Counted from the first letter of the stretch, positions 36,303 through 46,542 are shown. The stretch: DNA of 64,000 bases from Aequorivita capsosiphonis DSM 23843 (GCF_000429125.1 NZ_AUBG01000010.1:1-64000); one strand, 5' to 3'. The notes: a model not told the origin generated them from the letters alone. Numbers and translations: made by a program.

Positions 36303-36671
36303 CTATCTTTGTGAAGAATAATGAATAGAATTATTAGTCGTGTCTATTGATAAATAAACTCTTATTTCTTCTGAAATATCCTCTCTATAATATATAAACC
36401 TATTCTGACCGTCTAAATTGGTAAACTCTATATTTTCAAACTTATCAATATCTATCTTTTTATAAAGTGAATCAAAATTGGTTTTATTAAACTTTAAGTC
36501 AAATGATATAATCCAATCTGCAAAATCAAATGGCGTTTCAATATTAGCAATTTCATATTCAACATTTAAATCAGTACCTAATAGAAATTCTATATCCGTA
36601 ATATCTTGTTGTGAAACATCGCTACACGAACTTATTATAAACAACAATAGAAAGAATCCCAGATATTTCAA
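36303..36671 (-). CDS. Small lipoprotein of unknown function
   Basis: Product of 122 residues. A lipoprotein signal peptide is clear (MKYLGFFLLLFIISSC, lipobox ISSC, Cys16). The mature region is small, acidic and likely alpha/beta (FADWIISFDLKFNKTNF), with no motif I recognise. It sits in the accessory islet between the maeB 3' end (43 bases away) and the frameshifted lipoprotein gene. It could be an immunity-like or stress lipoprotein, but nothing supports a choice. Confidence 0.72.
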   Translation of the reverse strand: MKYLGFFLLLFIISSCSDVSQQDITDIEFLLGTDLNVEYEIANIETPFDFADWIISFDLKFNKTNFDSLYKKIDIDKFENIEFTNLDGQNRFIYYREDISEEIRVYLSIDTTNNSIHYSSQR

Positions 36672-36714
36672 AAATCAATCACTAAGAGTTAATAACTATT
36701 TAAAGCTCCTTTTT

Positions 36715-38997
36715 TTACTCCTTCACCCGCTTCTCCTTCTGTTGTGCATCTACAACCGCCACGGCACTCATATTCACAATTTCATCTACGCTGGCACGCA
36801 TCTGTAAAATATGGACAGGTTTACGCATTCCGAGCATTATGGGACCAATGGATTCAACGCCGTTGAGCTCTTTTAATAATTTGTAATTGCTATTGGCAGA
36901 ATCTAGGTTTGGAAAAATTAGTGCATTTACTTTTTTACCCGCCAATTTGGAGAATGGAAATTTCTTTTGAAGCAATTCATGATTTAAAGCGAAATCTGTC
37001 TGTAATTCACCATCCAAGATCATATCAGGATTACTTTTATGAATTAACTCCACAGCTTCGCGCACTTTGGTAGCGCGAGGATCTTTAGAAGAACCGAAAT
37101 TTGCATAAGAAATCATTGCAATAACAGGTTGCAACCCAAACATTTTCATGGTATAGTTGGTCATACGAGCAATTTGCGCAAGTTCCTTCGCGGTTGGGTC
37201 AATGTTTATGGAAGTATCTGAGATAAACAAAGGGCCGCGCTTGGTGAGCATCAAGTTGGTTGTTGCAACCTTGTTTACCCCTTCAAATTTCCCAATGGTT
37301 TCAAAAACAGGTTTTACAACCAAAGGATACGATCGGGAATACCCAGAAATCATAGCATCCACATCGCCCTCGCTAACCATCATTCCAGCGAAATAATTCC
37401 GCTCCGTCATCAATTTTTGCGCATCGTAAAGGGTAATCCCGGTACGTCTTCTTTTCTCCCAAAATTTTTGGGCATAGCTATCTAATTTTTCAGGTTTGTC
37501 ATCACTTTTTGGATCTATTATTTCTAAATCTGCATCAAACTCCAGTTGTTGCATAAAATCTTTGATAACATCCTTTCTCCCCAGTAATACAGGAATTCCG
37601 ATACCTTCCTCGTAAACAATCTGCGCAGCTTTCAGCACATCTAAATGGTCTGCTTCTGTGTAAACAATACGTTTTGGGAAGAGTTTTGCTCTATTGAGAA
37701 GTAGGCGAATAATTTTATTATCGCCGCCCATACGCTCGTAAAGCTCATCTTGATATTTTTCCCAATCGGTTATATCACTAGTCGCAACACCACTTTCCAT
37801 AGCAGCTTTGGCCACTGCAGGAGGCACCACAGTAATAAGGCGTGGATCAAAAGGTTTTGGGATGATGTAATCTCTCCCAAAAGTTAGTTTGGTTTCCCCG
37901 TAAGCAATATTCACTTGCTCCGGCACGGCTTCTTTTGCAAGATCAGCAAGGGCTTTCACTGCAGCCATTTTCATGGCTTCGTTTATTTTTGTAGCGCGAA
38001 CATCCAGGGCCCCTCGGAAAATAAATGGAAATCCAAGTACATTATTCACTTGGTTGGGATGGTCACTACGGCCCGTGGCCATAATGATATCTTTTCTGGA
38101 TTTTATAGCCAGATCATATTCAATCTCGGGATCTGGATTTGCCATTGCAAAAACAATGGGGTTTTCCTTCATACTGTGCAGCATTTCAGGAGTAACAATA
38201 TCTTTAACGGAAAGGCCCACAAAAACATCGGCATCTTTCATAGCTTCCTCTAAAGTATCAATTTTTCTATGGGATGCAAATTCGGCTTTTTCATCAGTAA
38301 GACTTTCGCGATCTTTTCTAATGACACCTTTACTGTCTAGCATGACAATATTTTCATCCTTTGCCCCAAAGGCTTTATAAAGTCGCGTACAAGAAACCGC
38401 CGCTGCACCAGCCCCACTAATAACAATGGAAACATCTTCAATTTTCTTTTCTGCCAGTTCCAATGCATTGAGCAAAGCCGCAGCAGAAATAATGGCAGTT
38501 CCGTGCTGGTCATCGTGCATTACGGGAATGTTCAATTCTTCCTTTAGTCTTTTTTCAATTTCAAAAGCTTCTGGCGCCTTTATATCTTCCAGGTTTATTC
38601 CTCCAAAAGTGGGTGCTATATTTTTAACCGTAGCAATAAATTCTTCAACGTTCTCGGTGCCTATTTCAATATCAAAAACATCAATATCTGCAAATATTTT
38701 AAAAAGCAATCCCTTTCCTTCCATTACGGGCTTGGAAGCTTCAGGGCCAATATTTCCCAAGCCTAAAACCGCAGTTCCATTGGAAATTACCGCAACAAGA
38801 TTTCCCTTGTTTGTATATTTATAAGCGTTTTTTATATCTTTTTCAATCTCTAGACAAGGTTCTGCAACTCCTGGTGAATATGCTAAACCTAGATCACGTT
38901 GGGTGGAATAACTTTTTGTTGGAACAACTTCGATTTTTCCAGGTTTTGGTTTTGCGTGATATAAAAGTGCTTCTCTGCGTTTGCTTTGTTTGCTCAT
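36715..38997 (-). CDS. maeB: NADP-dependent malic enzyme with phosphotransacetylase-like domain
   Basis: Product of 760 residues with the MaeB two-part layout. The N-terminal malic enzyme domain (about 1-430) has SPGVAEPCLEI, MHDDQHGTAIISAAALLNAL, the NAD(P) fold VIVISGAGAAA-type segment seen as VSIVISGAGAAAVSC, and MANPDPEI. The C-terminal phosphate acetyltransferase-like domain (about 430-750) has IPVLLGRKD and MVSEGDVDAMISGYSRS. It decarboxylates malate to pyruvate with NADP reduction; in known MaeB proteins the C-terminal domain senses acetyl-CoA rather than acting as an enzyme. A TATCTTTG element lies upstream at 39056-39063. Confidence 0.95.
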   Translation of the reverse strand: MSKQSKRREALLYHAKPKPGKIEVVPTKSYSTQRDLGLAYSPGVAEPCLEIEKDIKNAYKYTNKGNLVAVISNGTAVLGLGNIGPEASKPVMEGKGLLFKIFADIDVFDIEIGTENVEEFIATVKNIAPTFGGINLEDIKAPEAFEIEKRLKEELNIPVMHDDQHGTAIISAAALLNALELAEKKIEDVSIVISGAGAAAVSCTRLYKAFGAKDENIVMLDSKGVIRKDRESLTDEKAEFASHRKIDTLEEAMKDADVFVGLSVKDIVTPEMLHSMKENPIVFAMANPDPEIEYDLAIKSRKDIIMATGRSDHPNQVNNVLGFPFIFRGALDVRATKINEAMKMAAVKALADLAKEAVPEQVNIAYGETKLTFGRDYIIPKPFDPRLITVVPPAVAKAAMESGVATSDITDWEKYQDELYERMGGDNKIIRLLLNRAKLFPKRIVYTEADHLDVLKAAQIVYEEGIGIPVLLGRKDVIKDFMQQLEFDADLEIIDPKSDDKPEKLDSYAQKFWEKRRRTGITLYDAQKLMTERNYFAGMMVSEGDVDAMISGYSRSYPLVVKPVFETIGKFEGVNKVATTNLMLTKRGPLFISDTSINIDPTAKELAQIARMTNYTMKMFGLQPVIAMISYANFGSSKDPRATKVREAVELIHKSNPDMILDGELQTDFALNHELLQKKFPFSKLAGKKVNALIFPNLDSANSNYKLLKELNGVESIGPIMLGMRKPVHILQMRASVDEIVNMSAVAVVDAQQKEKRVKE

Positions 38998-39055
38998 ATT
39001 TTTTACTACATTAATTTAAATATATATCACTCCAATAAATTTGGTGATACTATTC

Positions 39056-39063
39056 CAAAGATA
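39056..39063 (-). promoter_or_regulatory. -7 element of maeB promoter
   Basis: Minus strand TATCTTTG, exact TAnnTTTG match, about 60 bases before the maeB ATG. A TTG occurs only 16 bases further upstream, so the -33 spacing is short and the call is moderate. Confidence 0.5.
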
Positions 39064-39198
39064 CAGGTTTTGAAAGAATCAAGAACAGTTTATAGCCTAG
39101 GTTTTCGGCTTTGCACCTCCGTAAATATTTTAAAAATTCTTCTCCATAATAAGCCATGGTTTCAATACTTTTGATGTAAAATTGTTAGAAATAAAATA

Positions 39199-41073
39199 TT
39201 GAAATTAAAACGAATCATATTTTTATTATTTGTGTTCTGTTCTTTTCTCGAGCTCGCTGCTCAAAAGAAGGAAACGGCAAAAGACAGCACGCAGATGTAT
39301 CAGAAAATAGAAACCTACTCCAAAAAAAGTAAGTTTACAAAAATGATCCATCGATGGATTTTTAGACCTACTTCCCATAAACCTGAAAGGGAGCCAGAAC
39401 ACGAGGAAAAACCATCATACTCTAAGTTTGAGGGAAAAATTATCCGAAAGATCATTATTAACACTAAAGATCCTTTTGGCTATTCATTTACTGATAGTAC
39501 AGAGACTGCAAACAGCTTTTTAGAAAAAACAGGGAATGCAATCCATATAAAATCTAAAGAAATGGCGATTCAAAATTTTCTGCTATTAAAAAAAAATCAA
39601 CCTTTGGACACCCTTTTGATAACTGAATCTGCGCGACTTTTAAGAGCTCAAAATTATATTCGAGAGGTTCGAATTTTACCGCGCGCCATCTCTGAATCTA
39701 AAGACTCTGTAGATGTTATCGTTACTTCTTTAGACTCCTGGAGTCTAATTCCAAAAGCACAGTTTACAAGCTCACAAACTAAACTTAAGCTTAAAGAACG
39801 TAATTTTATTGGCACTGGCCATGAATTCAGAATTGGATTTTCGAAGCGAATGGATGACGGAAGTGATGCTTTCAACGGAAGCTATACCGTACCCAATTTT
39901 AAAAACACTTTCGTGAGCGCCACGGGAAGATATTCAATTGATTACGACGGATACTATGAAAAGACTATTTCACTAGACCGAATTTTCTACTCACCCTTGA
40001 CGCGCTGGGCTGGTGGAATCTTTTTGCAGGAACGTTATTTGGGAAGAGAGCTGCATAACGACACCTTAGCTTATATTAATCAGGATTTCAAATTCATTAC
40101 CCAAGATTATTGGGGCGGACATTCCTTTCGTATTTTCAATGGAGATTCTGAAAGGGAACGAACTACCAACCTCATTGTGAGCGCGCGTGCATTACTGGTA
40201 GATTATAAAAATATGCCTGCTATTGCATTTGACAGCATTCGGTATTTTTCTGATGAAAGGTTATATCTGGCCAGTATTGGCGTTGCTTCAAGACAATTTG
40301 TGGAGGATAGCTATATTTTTAGAGATGGAAGAACAGAAGACGTTCCCGTGGGAATTATCTATTCTATCACTGGTGGAATTCAACATAAAAATCAATTAAA
40401 TAGATTCTATCTTGGCGGAAAGGCTTCTTATGGAAACTATTTTAAATGGGGATTTGTAAGTACAAACTTTGAGCTGGGAACTTTTTTTAATGGTTCAAAA
40501 ACGGAACAGACAGCTTTTAGTTTTCAGGCAAGCTACTTCTCCCACCTTTTGCCTCTTGGTGATAAATGGAAAATGAGACAGTTTGTGAAACCTCAGTTTA
40601 TTATCGGGATTAACCGCTTGGACTCAGAGGCTGATAGATTGACTCTAAATGAGCGTGCTGACTTTAACGGCGTATATGGTAATCTATACTCAGATTATAG
40701 AAATGGAGCGATAGATGGTTTTGATGGTGAATTATCAGGAACGCAAAAATATGTACTCGCATTACAGACACAGTTCTATTCTCCTTGGGAACTCTTCGGA
40801 TTTCGTTTTAATCCGTTTTTAAATATAACAGTTGGGATGCTTGCAGAAAGCAATAGAAGCTGGAAACGAAACCCGATATATTCCTCTTTTGGCATTGGCT
40901 GTATTATTCGAAATGATTATTTGGTTTTTAATTCCTTTCAGTTTTCGTTGGCATACTATCCAAATATTCCGGGACAAGGAAATAATATAATCAAAACAAA
41001 TGCTTTTGAAACGGACGATTTTGGATTTCAAGATTTCCAGATTGGAAAACCAAGAACCGTTAATTACAATTAA
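39199..41073 (+). CDS. BamA/TamA-like outer membrane protein
   Basis: Product of 624 residues, started at TTG 39199 because it is directly followed by a normal signal peptide (MKLKRIIFLLFVFCSFLELAAQ) and no ATG is available in frame upstream. Residues about 70-180 look like one or two POTRA-type domains (GKIIRKIIINT, PLDTLLITESARLLRAQNYI, then a strand before SKDSVDVIVTSLDSWSL). The rest is a beta-barrel with alternating aromatic strands and a final strand. It would sit in the outer membrane and act on proteins or lipids, but no client can be named. It is divergent from maeB and converges with queG. Confidence 0.78.
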   Translation: MKLKRIIFLLFVFCSFLELAAQKKETAKDSTQMYQKIETYSKKSKFTKMIHRWIFRPTSHKPEREPEHEEKPSYSKFEGKIIRKIIINTKDPFGYSFTDSTETANSFLEKTGNAIHIKSKEMAIQNFLLLKKNQPLDTLLITESARLLRAQNYIREVRILPRAISESKDSVDVIVTSLDSWSLIPKAQFTSSQTKLKLKERNFIGTGHEFRIGFSKRMDDGSDAFNGSYTVPNFKNTFVSATGRYSIDYDGYYEKTISLDRIFYSPLTRWAGGIFLQERYLGRELHNDTLAYINQDFKFITQDYWGGHSFRIFNGDSERERTTNLIVSARALLVDYKNMPAIAFDSIRYFSDERLYLASIGVASRQFVEDSYIFRDGRTEDVPVGIIYSITGGIQHKNQLNRFYLGGKASYGNYFKWGFVSTNFELGTFFNGSKTEQTAFSFQASYFSHLLPLGDKWKMRQFVKPQFIIGINRLDSEADRLTLNERADFNGVYGNLYSDYRNGAIDGFDGELSGTQKYVLALQTQFYSPWELFGFRFNPFLNITVGMLAESNRSWKRNPIYSSFGIGCIIRNDYLVFNSFQFSLAYYPNIPGQGNNIIKTNAFETDDFGFQDFQIGKPRTVNYN

Positions 41074-41113
41074 AATTCGCCGCAATTCCATCCAAAGGAG
41101 CTGAGCGAGAACC

Positions 41114-42040
41114 TTAGTCTTTTAAAAATTCGATATTTCTTTTTAACCCGGAAAACTTGGTGCGTTTTACTGCGCTATTTTTAAACATCTTTTGAAAAAC
41201 CTCCTCCGTTATTTCTTCCCAATCTTTTTTAGTCATGGAAAGCATCTCTGGATGCGGGTTAAAAAGCGGTTCGTTATGCGATTTGCTAAAACGGTTCCAC
41301 GGGCATACATCCTGACAAATATCGCAACCGAACATCCAATCTTTAAATTTTCCTTTTTCCGAAACTGGGATTTCATTTTTAAGCTCGATAGTGAAGTATG
41401 AAATACACTTACTGCCATCTACCACTCTATCTGCGACAATCGCGTTTGTTGGGCAGGCGTCTATGCAGGCGGTACAACTACCGCAGTGATCTGTTACTGG
41501 CGTGTCATATTCCAATTCCAAATCTAGGATCAATTCAGCCACAAAGTAAAAGGAGCCCACTTCCTTTGATAACAAAAGACTGTGTTTCCCTACCCAGCCC
41601 AGACCACTTTTGGCAGCCCAAGCTTTGTCTAAAACCGGCGCTGAATCTACAAACGCCCTTCCGTGAACTTCCCCAATTTCTTCGGAAATGAATTCCATCA
41701 ATTGCTTTAGCTTGTCTTTTATAATAAAGTGATAATCTGTTCCGTACGCGTATTTCGAAATTTTATAGGTGTCTGAAGTCTGAGTTTCGGCTGGAAAATA
41801 GTTTAATAATACTGAAATGACGCTTTTTGAACCTGGAACCAAGAGTGTAGGATCCAACCGCTTGTCGAAATGGTTTTCCATATAGGCCATTTCGCCATTC
41901 ATATTTCTTTTAAGATAATTTTCTAAATGTGGCGCCTCTTCTTCAAGAAACTCCGCTTTGCTAATGCCACAGGAAAGAAACCCAAGGCGTTTGGCTTCCG
42001 TTTTTATTAATTGCGAATATTTTGACGTGTTTTGAATCAA
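41114..42040 (-). CDS. queG: Epoxyqueuosine reductase
   Basis: Product of 308 residues. Two 4Fe-4S motifs are present: [16 protein letters not shown] and [11 protein letters not shown]. The cobalamin-binding N-terminal region includes [13 protein letters not shown] and the catalytic-region segment [19 protein letters not shown]. It reduces epoxyqueuosine to queuosine in tRNA, the last step of the pathway. It is 2 bases downstream of the P450 gene and is the last gene of a ruvB / P450 / queG run. Length and motifs are normal; it lacks the C-terminal HEAT extension found in some QueG proteins. Confidence 0.95.
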   Translation of the reverse strand: MIQNTSKYSQLIKTEAKRLGFLSCGISKAEFLEEEAPHLENYLKRNMNGEMAYMENHFDKRLDPTLLVPGSKSVISVLLNYFPAETQTSDTYKISKYAYGTDYHFIIKDKLKQLMEFISEEIGEVHGRAFVDSAPVLDKAWAAKSGLGWVGKHSLLLSKEVGSFYFVAELILDLELEYDTPVTDHCGSCTACIDACPTNAIVADRVVDGSKCISYFTIELKNEIPVSEKGKFKDWMFGCDICQDVCPWNRFSKSHNEPLFNPHPEMLSMTKKDWEEITEEVFQKMFKNSAVKRTKFSGLKRNIEFLKD

Positions 42041-42042
42041 AT

Positions 42043-43380
42043 TTATCTGAAATTGAATTCTAATATTGCGTTTTTAGGCTTTAAAGTAATCAATGGTTTT
42101 ATTTCAATTGGCGTGTTCTTTTTGGAGATTTTATAAGTTTTTATAATTTCTGCAATTGCCAATATCATTTCATACATCGCAAAGTTGTTCCCAATACACA
42201 TTCTTGGACCCGCGCCAAAAGGAAAATATTGTCCGGAAAAGTGACTGGTACTTACATTTGAAAAACGTTCTGGTTTAAATTCTTGTGGATTTTCCCAATA
42301 CGCTGGATTGGTATGGATTTCAAGTAAGGAGAATAACAAACTAGATTCCTTTGGAAAAATCATGCCGTCAAATTCGTCTTCTTCAATATTTACTCGATCT
42401 ATAAAATAAGCCGGTGGATATAGACGGAGCGATTCTTCAATCACATTTTTTGTAAAGGAACAATTCTTAATGAAATCCATTAAAGATTCAGAATTGGCTT
42501 TTGCTTCAACTATTTCAGCATAAAGTTTTTCTTGAATCTGCGGATTCCGAGCCAGTAACTCACAGGTAAAAGTGAGCGCATTTGAAGTGGTCTCGTGCCC
42601 GGCTGTAAAAAGAATTAAAATCTCATCAATCAATTGTTCATCTGCCATGGCACTTCCATCTTCATATCTTGCATCCAAGAGCATATCCAATAAATCGTCT
42701 TCACGTTTCTCCGATTGTTTGCGTTCATCCACAAGTTTTTTAAGAATATTCCGCGCCTCGTCGGCCTCCAACCTATGTTTCTTTATTTGACCGCTTAAAG
42801 TAAACCACCAACCCAAGTAAGGCTGCCGCAATTCCTTTACCAACATTTTCTGCGCTGCCTCTGTGATTTGCTGAAGTCTATTAATTTCCTTTTGATTGAC
42901 AGCGCTACTAAAAAGCGATTTTACTACCGTTTGGAAAGCAAGGTTGTTGAAAACTGGAAAGATATCATTTGGCGCGCCGGTTTCAATATTGGAAAGTTCC
43001 GTTTTAATTGCATCCTGAATCGTGTCCAGCAAGTTTACCAATTGTTTTTTATGAAAAGCTGGCTGGATAAGTTTGCGCTGTTTTTGCCAGAGTTCACCTT
43101 CTGAAGTGAGCAATCCATGACCCACGTATTTTACAAGATCTCTGGTTTGGATTGGTGATTTTTTAAAATTCCGATGATTTTTCTGAAGTGCATATTGGGC
43201 AAGGCCAGCATCCCGTGAAAATATTACCGATTTACCAAGACCTAATTTCAAACGAAAAGTGTCTCCCTTGGTCTCAAAATTCTTATGGTGGAAAGGGAGT
43301 GGGTTTTTGAGGATTTGGGCAGAGTGCACCAAAAATTGAACAGCGGGAACTGATGGGATTTTATTTTTAGCCATTTTCAT
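42043..43380 (-). CDS. Cytochrome P450
   Basis: Product of 445 residues with the full P450 set: I-helix oxygen-binding motif AGHETTS (about residue 254), K-helix ExxR in EESLRLYPP, the PERF motif (EFKPERFSN), and the heme loop [14 protein letters not shown] with the thiolate cysteine. It is soluble, with no membrane anchor at the N-terminus. It resembles fatty-acid hydroxylase-type P450s in motif spacing, but substrate and redox partner are unknown and no ferredoxin gene is nearby. It sits 56 bases after ruvB and 2 bases before queG. Confidence 0.94.
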   Translation of the reverse strand: MKMAKNKIPSVPAVQFLVHSAQILKNPLPFHHKNFETKGDTFRLKLGLGKSVIFSRDAGLAQYALQKNHRNFKKSPIQTRDLVKYVGHGLLTSEGELWQKQRKLIQPAFHKKQLVNLLDTIQDAIKTELSNIETGAPNDIFPVFNNLAFQTVVKSLFSSAVNQKEINRLQQITEAAQKMLVKELRQPYLGWWFTLSGQIKKHRLEADEARNILKKLVDERKQSEKREDDLLDMLLDARYEDGSAMADEQLIDEILILFTAGHETTSNALTFTCELLARNPQIQEKLYAEIVEAKANSESLMDFIKNCSFTKNVIEESLRLYPPAYFIDRVNIEEDEFDGMIFPKESSLLFSLLEIHTNPAYWENPQEFKPERFSNVSTSHFSGQYFPFGAGPRMCIGNNFAMYEMILAIAEIIKTYKISKKNTPIEIKPLITLKPKNAILEFNFR

Positions 43381-43436
43381 TGAAGTTTTAATAACAACAA
43401 GGACTTAAAGATCTCACAGAAGAAATACATCTTATT

Positions 43437-44459
43437 TTAGAATAGACCACCTTGTGTTGGGTCTTTTACTTTTCCGAGGTGTTTATATGCAGCTTCGGTT
43501 ACTTCTCTTCCTCTGGGAGTACGCATTATAAAACCCTGTTGTATTAAAAAGGGTTCGTACACTTCTTCGATAGTCTCAGGACTTTCGGAAACTGCCGTGG
43601 CTATTGTTGAAATACCGACTGGGCCCCCTCTAAATTTCTCTATAATGGTAGAAAGGATTTTATTGTCCATTTCGTCCAAGCCGTGTGTATCTACATGTAG
43701 GGCATCCAAGCCAAATCTAGCAATTTCAATATCAATTTTACCATTGCCCTTTATTTGTGCAAAATCCCGGATTCTTCTTAAAAGTGCATTTGCAATTCTT
43801 GGCGTTCCTCTGCTTCGGCCAGCAATTTCTATAGCGGCTTCCATGGTTATTGGAACGTTCAAGATACCTGCGCTTCGTTGTAAGATGGTAGTGAGCAATT
43901 CCGTAGTGTAATATTGCAACCTTGAAGAAATACCGAAACGGGCGCGCATTGGTGCAGTCAATAAACCTGAACGCGTTGTGGCTCCAATAAGTGTAAATGG
44001 ATTGAGATTAATCTGAACCGATCGGGCATTGGGGCCAGACTCAATCATAATATCAATTTTAAAATCTTCCATTGCCGAATAGAGATATTCTTCCACAATA
44101 GGGCTTAACCTATGGATTTCATCAATAAACAAAACATCTCTTTCATCAAGATTTGTCAGTAAACCTGCAAGATCCCCTGGTTTATCTAAAACCGGGCCGG
44201 ATGTAACTCTAATATTTACATTGAGTTCGTTCGCGAGAATGTATGCCAAAGTAGTTTTCCCTAAGCCTGGAGGACCGTGAAATAAAGTATGGTCTAATGC
44301 TTCCTCGCGCAAGTTTGCTGCCTGTACAAAAATTTGAAGATTCTCCAGTGCTTGATCCTGGCCAGTAAAGTCATCAAAGCTAAGCGGGCGTAACTTCTTT
44401 TCAATATCCAATTCCTGGGGCGAGAGATTTTCTCCTGTAGGATCGAGGTTTTCATTCAT
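43437..44459 (-). CDS. ruvB: Holliday junction branch migration helicase RuvB
   Basis: Product of 340 residues, normal for RuvB. Walker A is [11 protein letters not shown], Walker B is [11 protein letters not shown], sensor 1 is LIGATTRSG, and the arginine finger region is [10 protein letters not shown]. The C-terminal winged-helix domain is complete ([17 protein letters not shown]). It powers branch migration of Holliday junctions with RuvA. A TATATTTG element ends 5 bases before the ATG, so the mRNA may begin at or next to the start codon (see findings). Confidence 0.97.
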   Translation of the reverse strand: MNENLDPTGENLSPQELDIEKKLRPLSFDDFTGQDQALENLQIFVQAANLREEALDHTLFHGPPGLGKTTLAYILANELNVNIRVTSGPVLDKPGDLAGLLTNLDERDVLFIDEIHRLSPIVEEYLYSAMEDFKIDIMIESGPNARSVQINLNPFTLIGATTRSGLLTAPMRARFGISSRLQYYTTELLTTILQRSAGILNVPITMEAAIEIAGRSRGTPRIANALLRRIRDFAQIKGNGKIDIEIARFGLDALHVDTHGLDEMDNKILSTIIEKFRGGPVGISTIATAVSESPETIEEVYEPFLIQQGFIMRTPRGREVTEAAYKHLGKVKDPTQGGLF

Positions 44460-44463
44460 AACA

Positions 44464-44471
44464 CAAATATA
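44464..44471 (-). promoter_or_regulatory. -7 element immediately upstream of ruvB
   Basis: Minus strand TATATTTG, exact TAnnTTTG match, with a T-rich block about 20 bases upstream in place of a clear TTG. The expected transcription start falls at the ruvB ATG, suggesting a leaderless message. Confidence 0.55.
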
Positions 44472-44490
44472 GCAATCCTTTAGAAGCTAC

Positions 44491-44574
44491 TTAAAAAAGA
44501 AAGCCATACTTTTCAGTATGGCTTTCCAAATAAACAGTAGATTCCTCACTTCCTACTTATTATTATTAACTCAA
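44491..44574 (-). ncRNA. Candidate small RNA between coxA and ruvB
   Basis: A stand-alone transcription unit is visible: promoter TTG-N20-TATCTTTG (44610-44580), about 84 bases without an open frame, and an intrinsic terminator with a T run ending near 44491. ruvB has its own -7 element downstream, so this RNA is not simply the ruvB leader. Class unknown. Confidence 0.45.
44499..44526 (-). terminator. Intrinsic terminator of the candidate small RNA
   Basis: Stem GAAAGCCATACT (44499-44510) with AGTATGGCTTTC (44515-44526), 12 bp with a 4-base loop, followed on the minus strand by six T residues. Confidence 0.85.
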
Positions 44575-44579
44575 TAAAC

Positions 44580-44610
44580 CAAAGATAAGGGATAAATTAA
44601 GATGAATCAA
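44580..44610 (-). promoter_or_regulatory. Promoter of the candidate small RNA
   Basis: Minus strand: TTG (44610-44608), 20-nt spacer, TATCTTTG (44587-44580). It lies between the coxA terminator and the second terminator. A palindromic TACGTA-N5-TACGTA-like segment lies just upstream (about 44620-44640) and could be an operator. Confidence 0.6.
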
Positions 44611-44642
44611 TAAGTAGTACTACGTAATTTATACGTATTAAA

Positions 44643-44672
44643 AAAGCCCTTCAAACTAAATTGAAGGGCTTT
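44643..44672 (-). terminator. Terminator of the act-cox operon after coxA
   Basis: Stem AAAGCCCTTCAA (44643-44654) with TTGAAGGGCTTT (44661-44672), 6-base loop, T run on the minus strand, 22 bases after the coxA stop. Confidence 0.88.
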
Positions 44673-44693
44673 ATTTAATTCTCTAGATACTTT

Positions 44694-46520
44694 CTAATGA
44701 TCCAGTTCATCTTCATTATCCTGAAGCGGTACATATTGCGGAATAAAATCCTGACCTGGAATCACAAAATCCGTTTCATCTTTATTAAGCTTACTGTAAT
44801 CATAAGGCCAACGATGTACGTGGGGTATTGGTCCGTCCCAGTTTCCATGAATATGTTTTCTTTCGGCAGTCCACTCCAGCGTATTGGCGTTCCAAGGATT
44901 TTTTGGAGCCATCTTTCCATAGAACATAGAGTGTATAAAGTTGTATAGGAATACTACTTGAACGGCAATTGTCATGATTGCGAAAATGGTCATTACTACA
45001 TTAATATCGTGCAAATCATCAAAATATGGAAATGCCGTATTGGTATAGTATCTACGCGGAAGTCCTGCCAATCCAACAAAGTGCATTGGGAAGAATATTC
45101 CATAAGCACCAATAGCGGTTACCCAGAAGTGGATATAGCCTAGTTTTTTATTCATCATTCTACCTTCAAACATGATCGGGAACCAATGATAAACTCCAGC
45201 TATAAATCCGTAAGCCGCTGAAATCCCCATTACCAAGTGGAAGTGAGCTACAATGAAATAGGTATCGTGAATGTTGATATCCAAAGCACTATCCCCCATT
45301 ATAATACCAGTTAATCCTCCGGTAATAAAAGTAGAAACAAACCCAATACTCCAAAGCATCGCTACGTTCATCTGTAACTTACCACGCCAAAGTGTGGTTA
45401 TCCAGTTAAAGGATTTTACGGCAGAAGGAATTGCAATTAAAAGGGTTGTAAATGTAAAGACTGAACCTAAGAAAGGGTTCATTCCCGAAATAAACATATG
45501 GTGCCCCCAAACAATTGTTGACAGGAAGGCAATAGCCAAAAGAGACGCGACCATGGCACGATAACCAAAAATCGGTTTTCGGGAGTTGGTCGCCATAATT
45601 TCCGAAACAATACCCATTGCGGGTAGAATAACGATATAAACCTCAGGGTGACCAAGGAACCAGAAAAGGTGTTCAAATAATACAGGAGAACCCCCTTGAT
45701 GATGCAACACTTCCCCAGCAATATAAATATCAGAAAGGAAGAATGATGTACCAAAACTTCTATCCATTATCAACATTAAAACTGCTGAAAAAAGAACCGG
45801 GAAAGATACTACTCCAATAATTGCTGTTAAAAAGAAAGACCATATAGTAAGAGGCAATCTAGTCATAGACATACCCTTGGTTCTCAAGTTTAATACGGTA
45901 ACAATAAAGTTAAGGGAACCTAATAAGGAAGAGGCAATAAATATAGCCATTGCAATCAACCATAAGTTCATCCCCATTCCAGAACCTGGAATAGCTTGGG
46001 GTAAGGCGCTTAAAGGTGGGTAAATAGTCCATCCTGCCGAAGCCGGTCCAGCTTCAACAAATAAGGATGAAAGCATTATCATACTTGAAATAAAGAATAA
46101 CCAATAGGAAACCATGTTCAAGAATCCAGAAGCCATATCTCGCGCTCCAATTTGAAGAGGAATAAGCAGGTTACTAAAGGTACCACTCAATCCGGCAGTC
46201 AAGACAAAAAAGACCATTATTGTTCCGTGTATGGTAACTAAGGCCAAATAAACACTTGGGTCCATAACGCCATCTTCTCCCCATTTTCCAAGGAATATTT
46301 CAAAAATTGTAAACTTGTGGTCTGGCCAAGCAAGTTGCAATCTGAAGAACAAAGACATCAATATACCGATAACACCCATGAAAATACCTGTAATCATGTA
46401 TTGCTTTGAGATCATTTTATGATCCGTACTAAAAATATATTTAGTTACAAAGGTTTGTTTATGATGCCCGTGATCGTCGTGGTTATCTTCTACGGCGTGG
46501 ATCTGTGCGTTTGCTGACAT
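44694..46520 (-). CDS. coxA: Cytochrome c oxidase subunit I (aa3 type)
   Basis: Product of 608 residues with twelve membrane helices. Metal ligands and channel motifs are in place: HGTIMVFFVL (heme a ligand), LGHPEVYIVILP (CuB histidine and the cross-linked tyrosine; GHPEVY with the D-channel glutamate marks family A1), HHMFISGM (CuB histidine pair), AIPSAVKSFNW (K-channel region) and HFHLVMG (heme ligands). It reduces oxygen to water and pumps protons. It is the last gene of the act-cox operon, 22 bases after coxB, and is followed by a strong terminator. Confidence 0.97.
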   Translation of the reverse strand: MSANAQIHAVEDNHDDHGHHKQTFVTKYIFSTDHKMISKQYMITGIFMGVIGILMSLFFRLQLAWPDHKFTIFEIFLGKWGEDGVMDPSVYLALVTIHGTIMVFFVLTAGLSGTFSNLLIPLQIGARDMASGFLNMVSYWLFFISSMIMLSSLFVEAGPASAGWTIYPPLSALPQAIPGSGMGMNLWLIAMAIFIASSLLGSLNFIVTVLNLRTKGMSMTRLPLTIWSFFLTAIIGVVSFPVLFSAVLMLIMDRSFGTSFFLSDIYIAGEVLHHQGGSPVLFEHLFWFLGHPEVYIVILPAMGIVSEIMATNSRKPIFGYRAMVASLLAIAFLSTIVWGHHMFISGMNPFLGSVFTFTTLLIAIPSAVKSFNWITTLWRGKLQMNVAMLWSIGFVSTFITGGLTGIIMGDSALDINIHDTYFIVAHFHLVMGISAAYGFIAGVYHWFPIMFEGRMMNKKLGYIHFWVTAIGAYGIFFPMHFVGLAGLPRRYYTNTAFPYFDDLHDINVVMTIFAIMTIAVQVVFLYNFIHSMFYGKMAPKNPWNANTLEWTAERKHIHGNWDGPIPHVHRWPYDYSKLNKDETDFVIPGQDFIPQYVPLQDNEDELDH

Positions 46521-46542
46521 ATCTTTCTAAACTAATGTTTTA

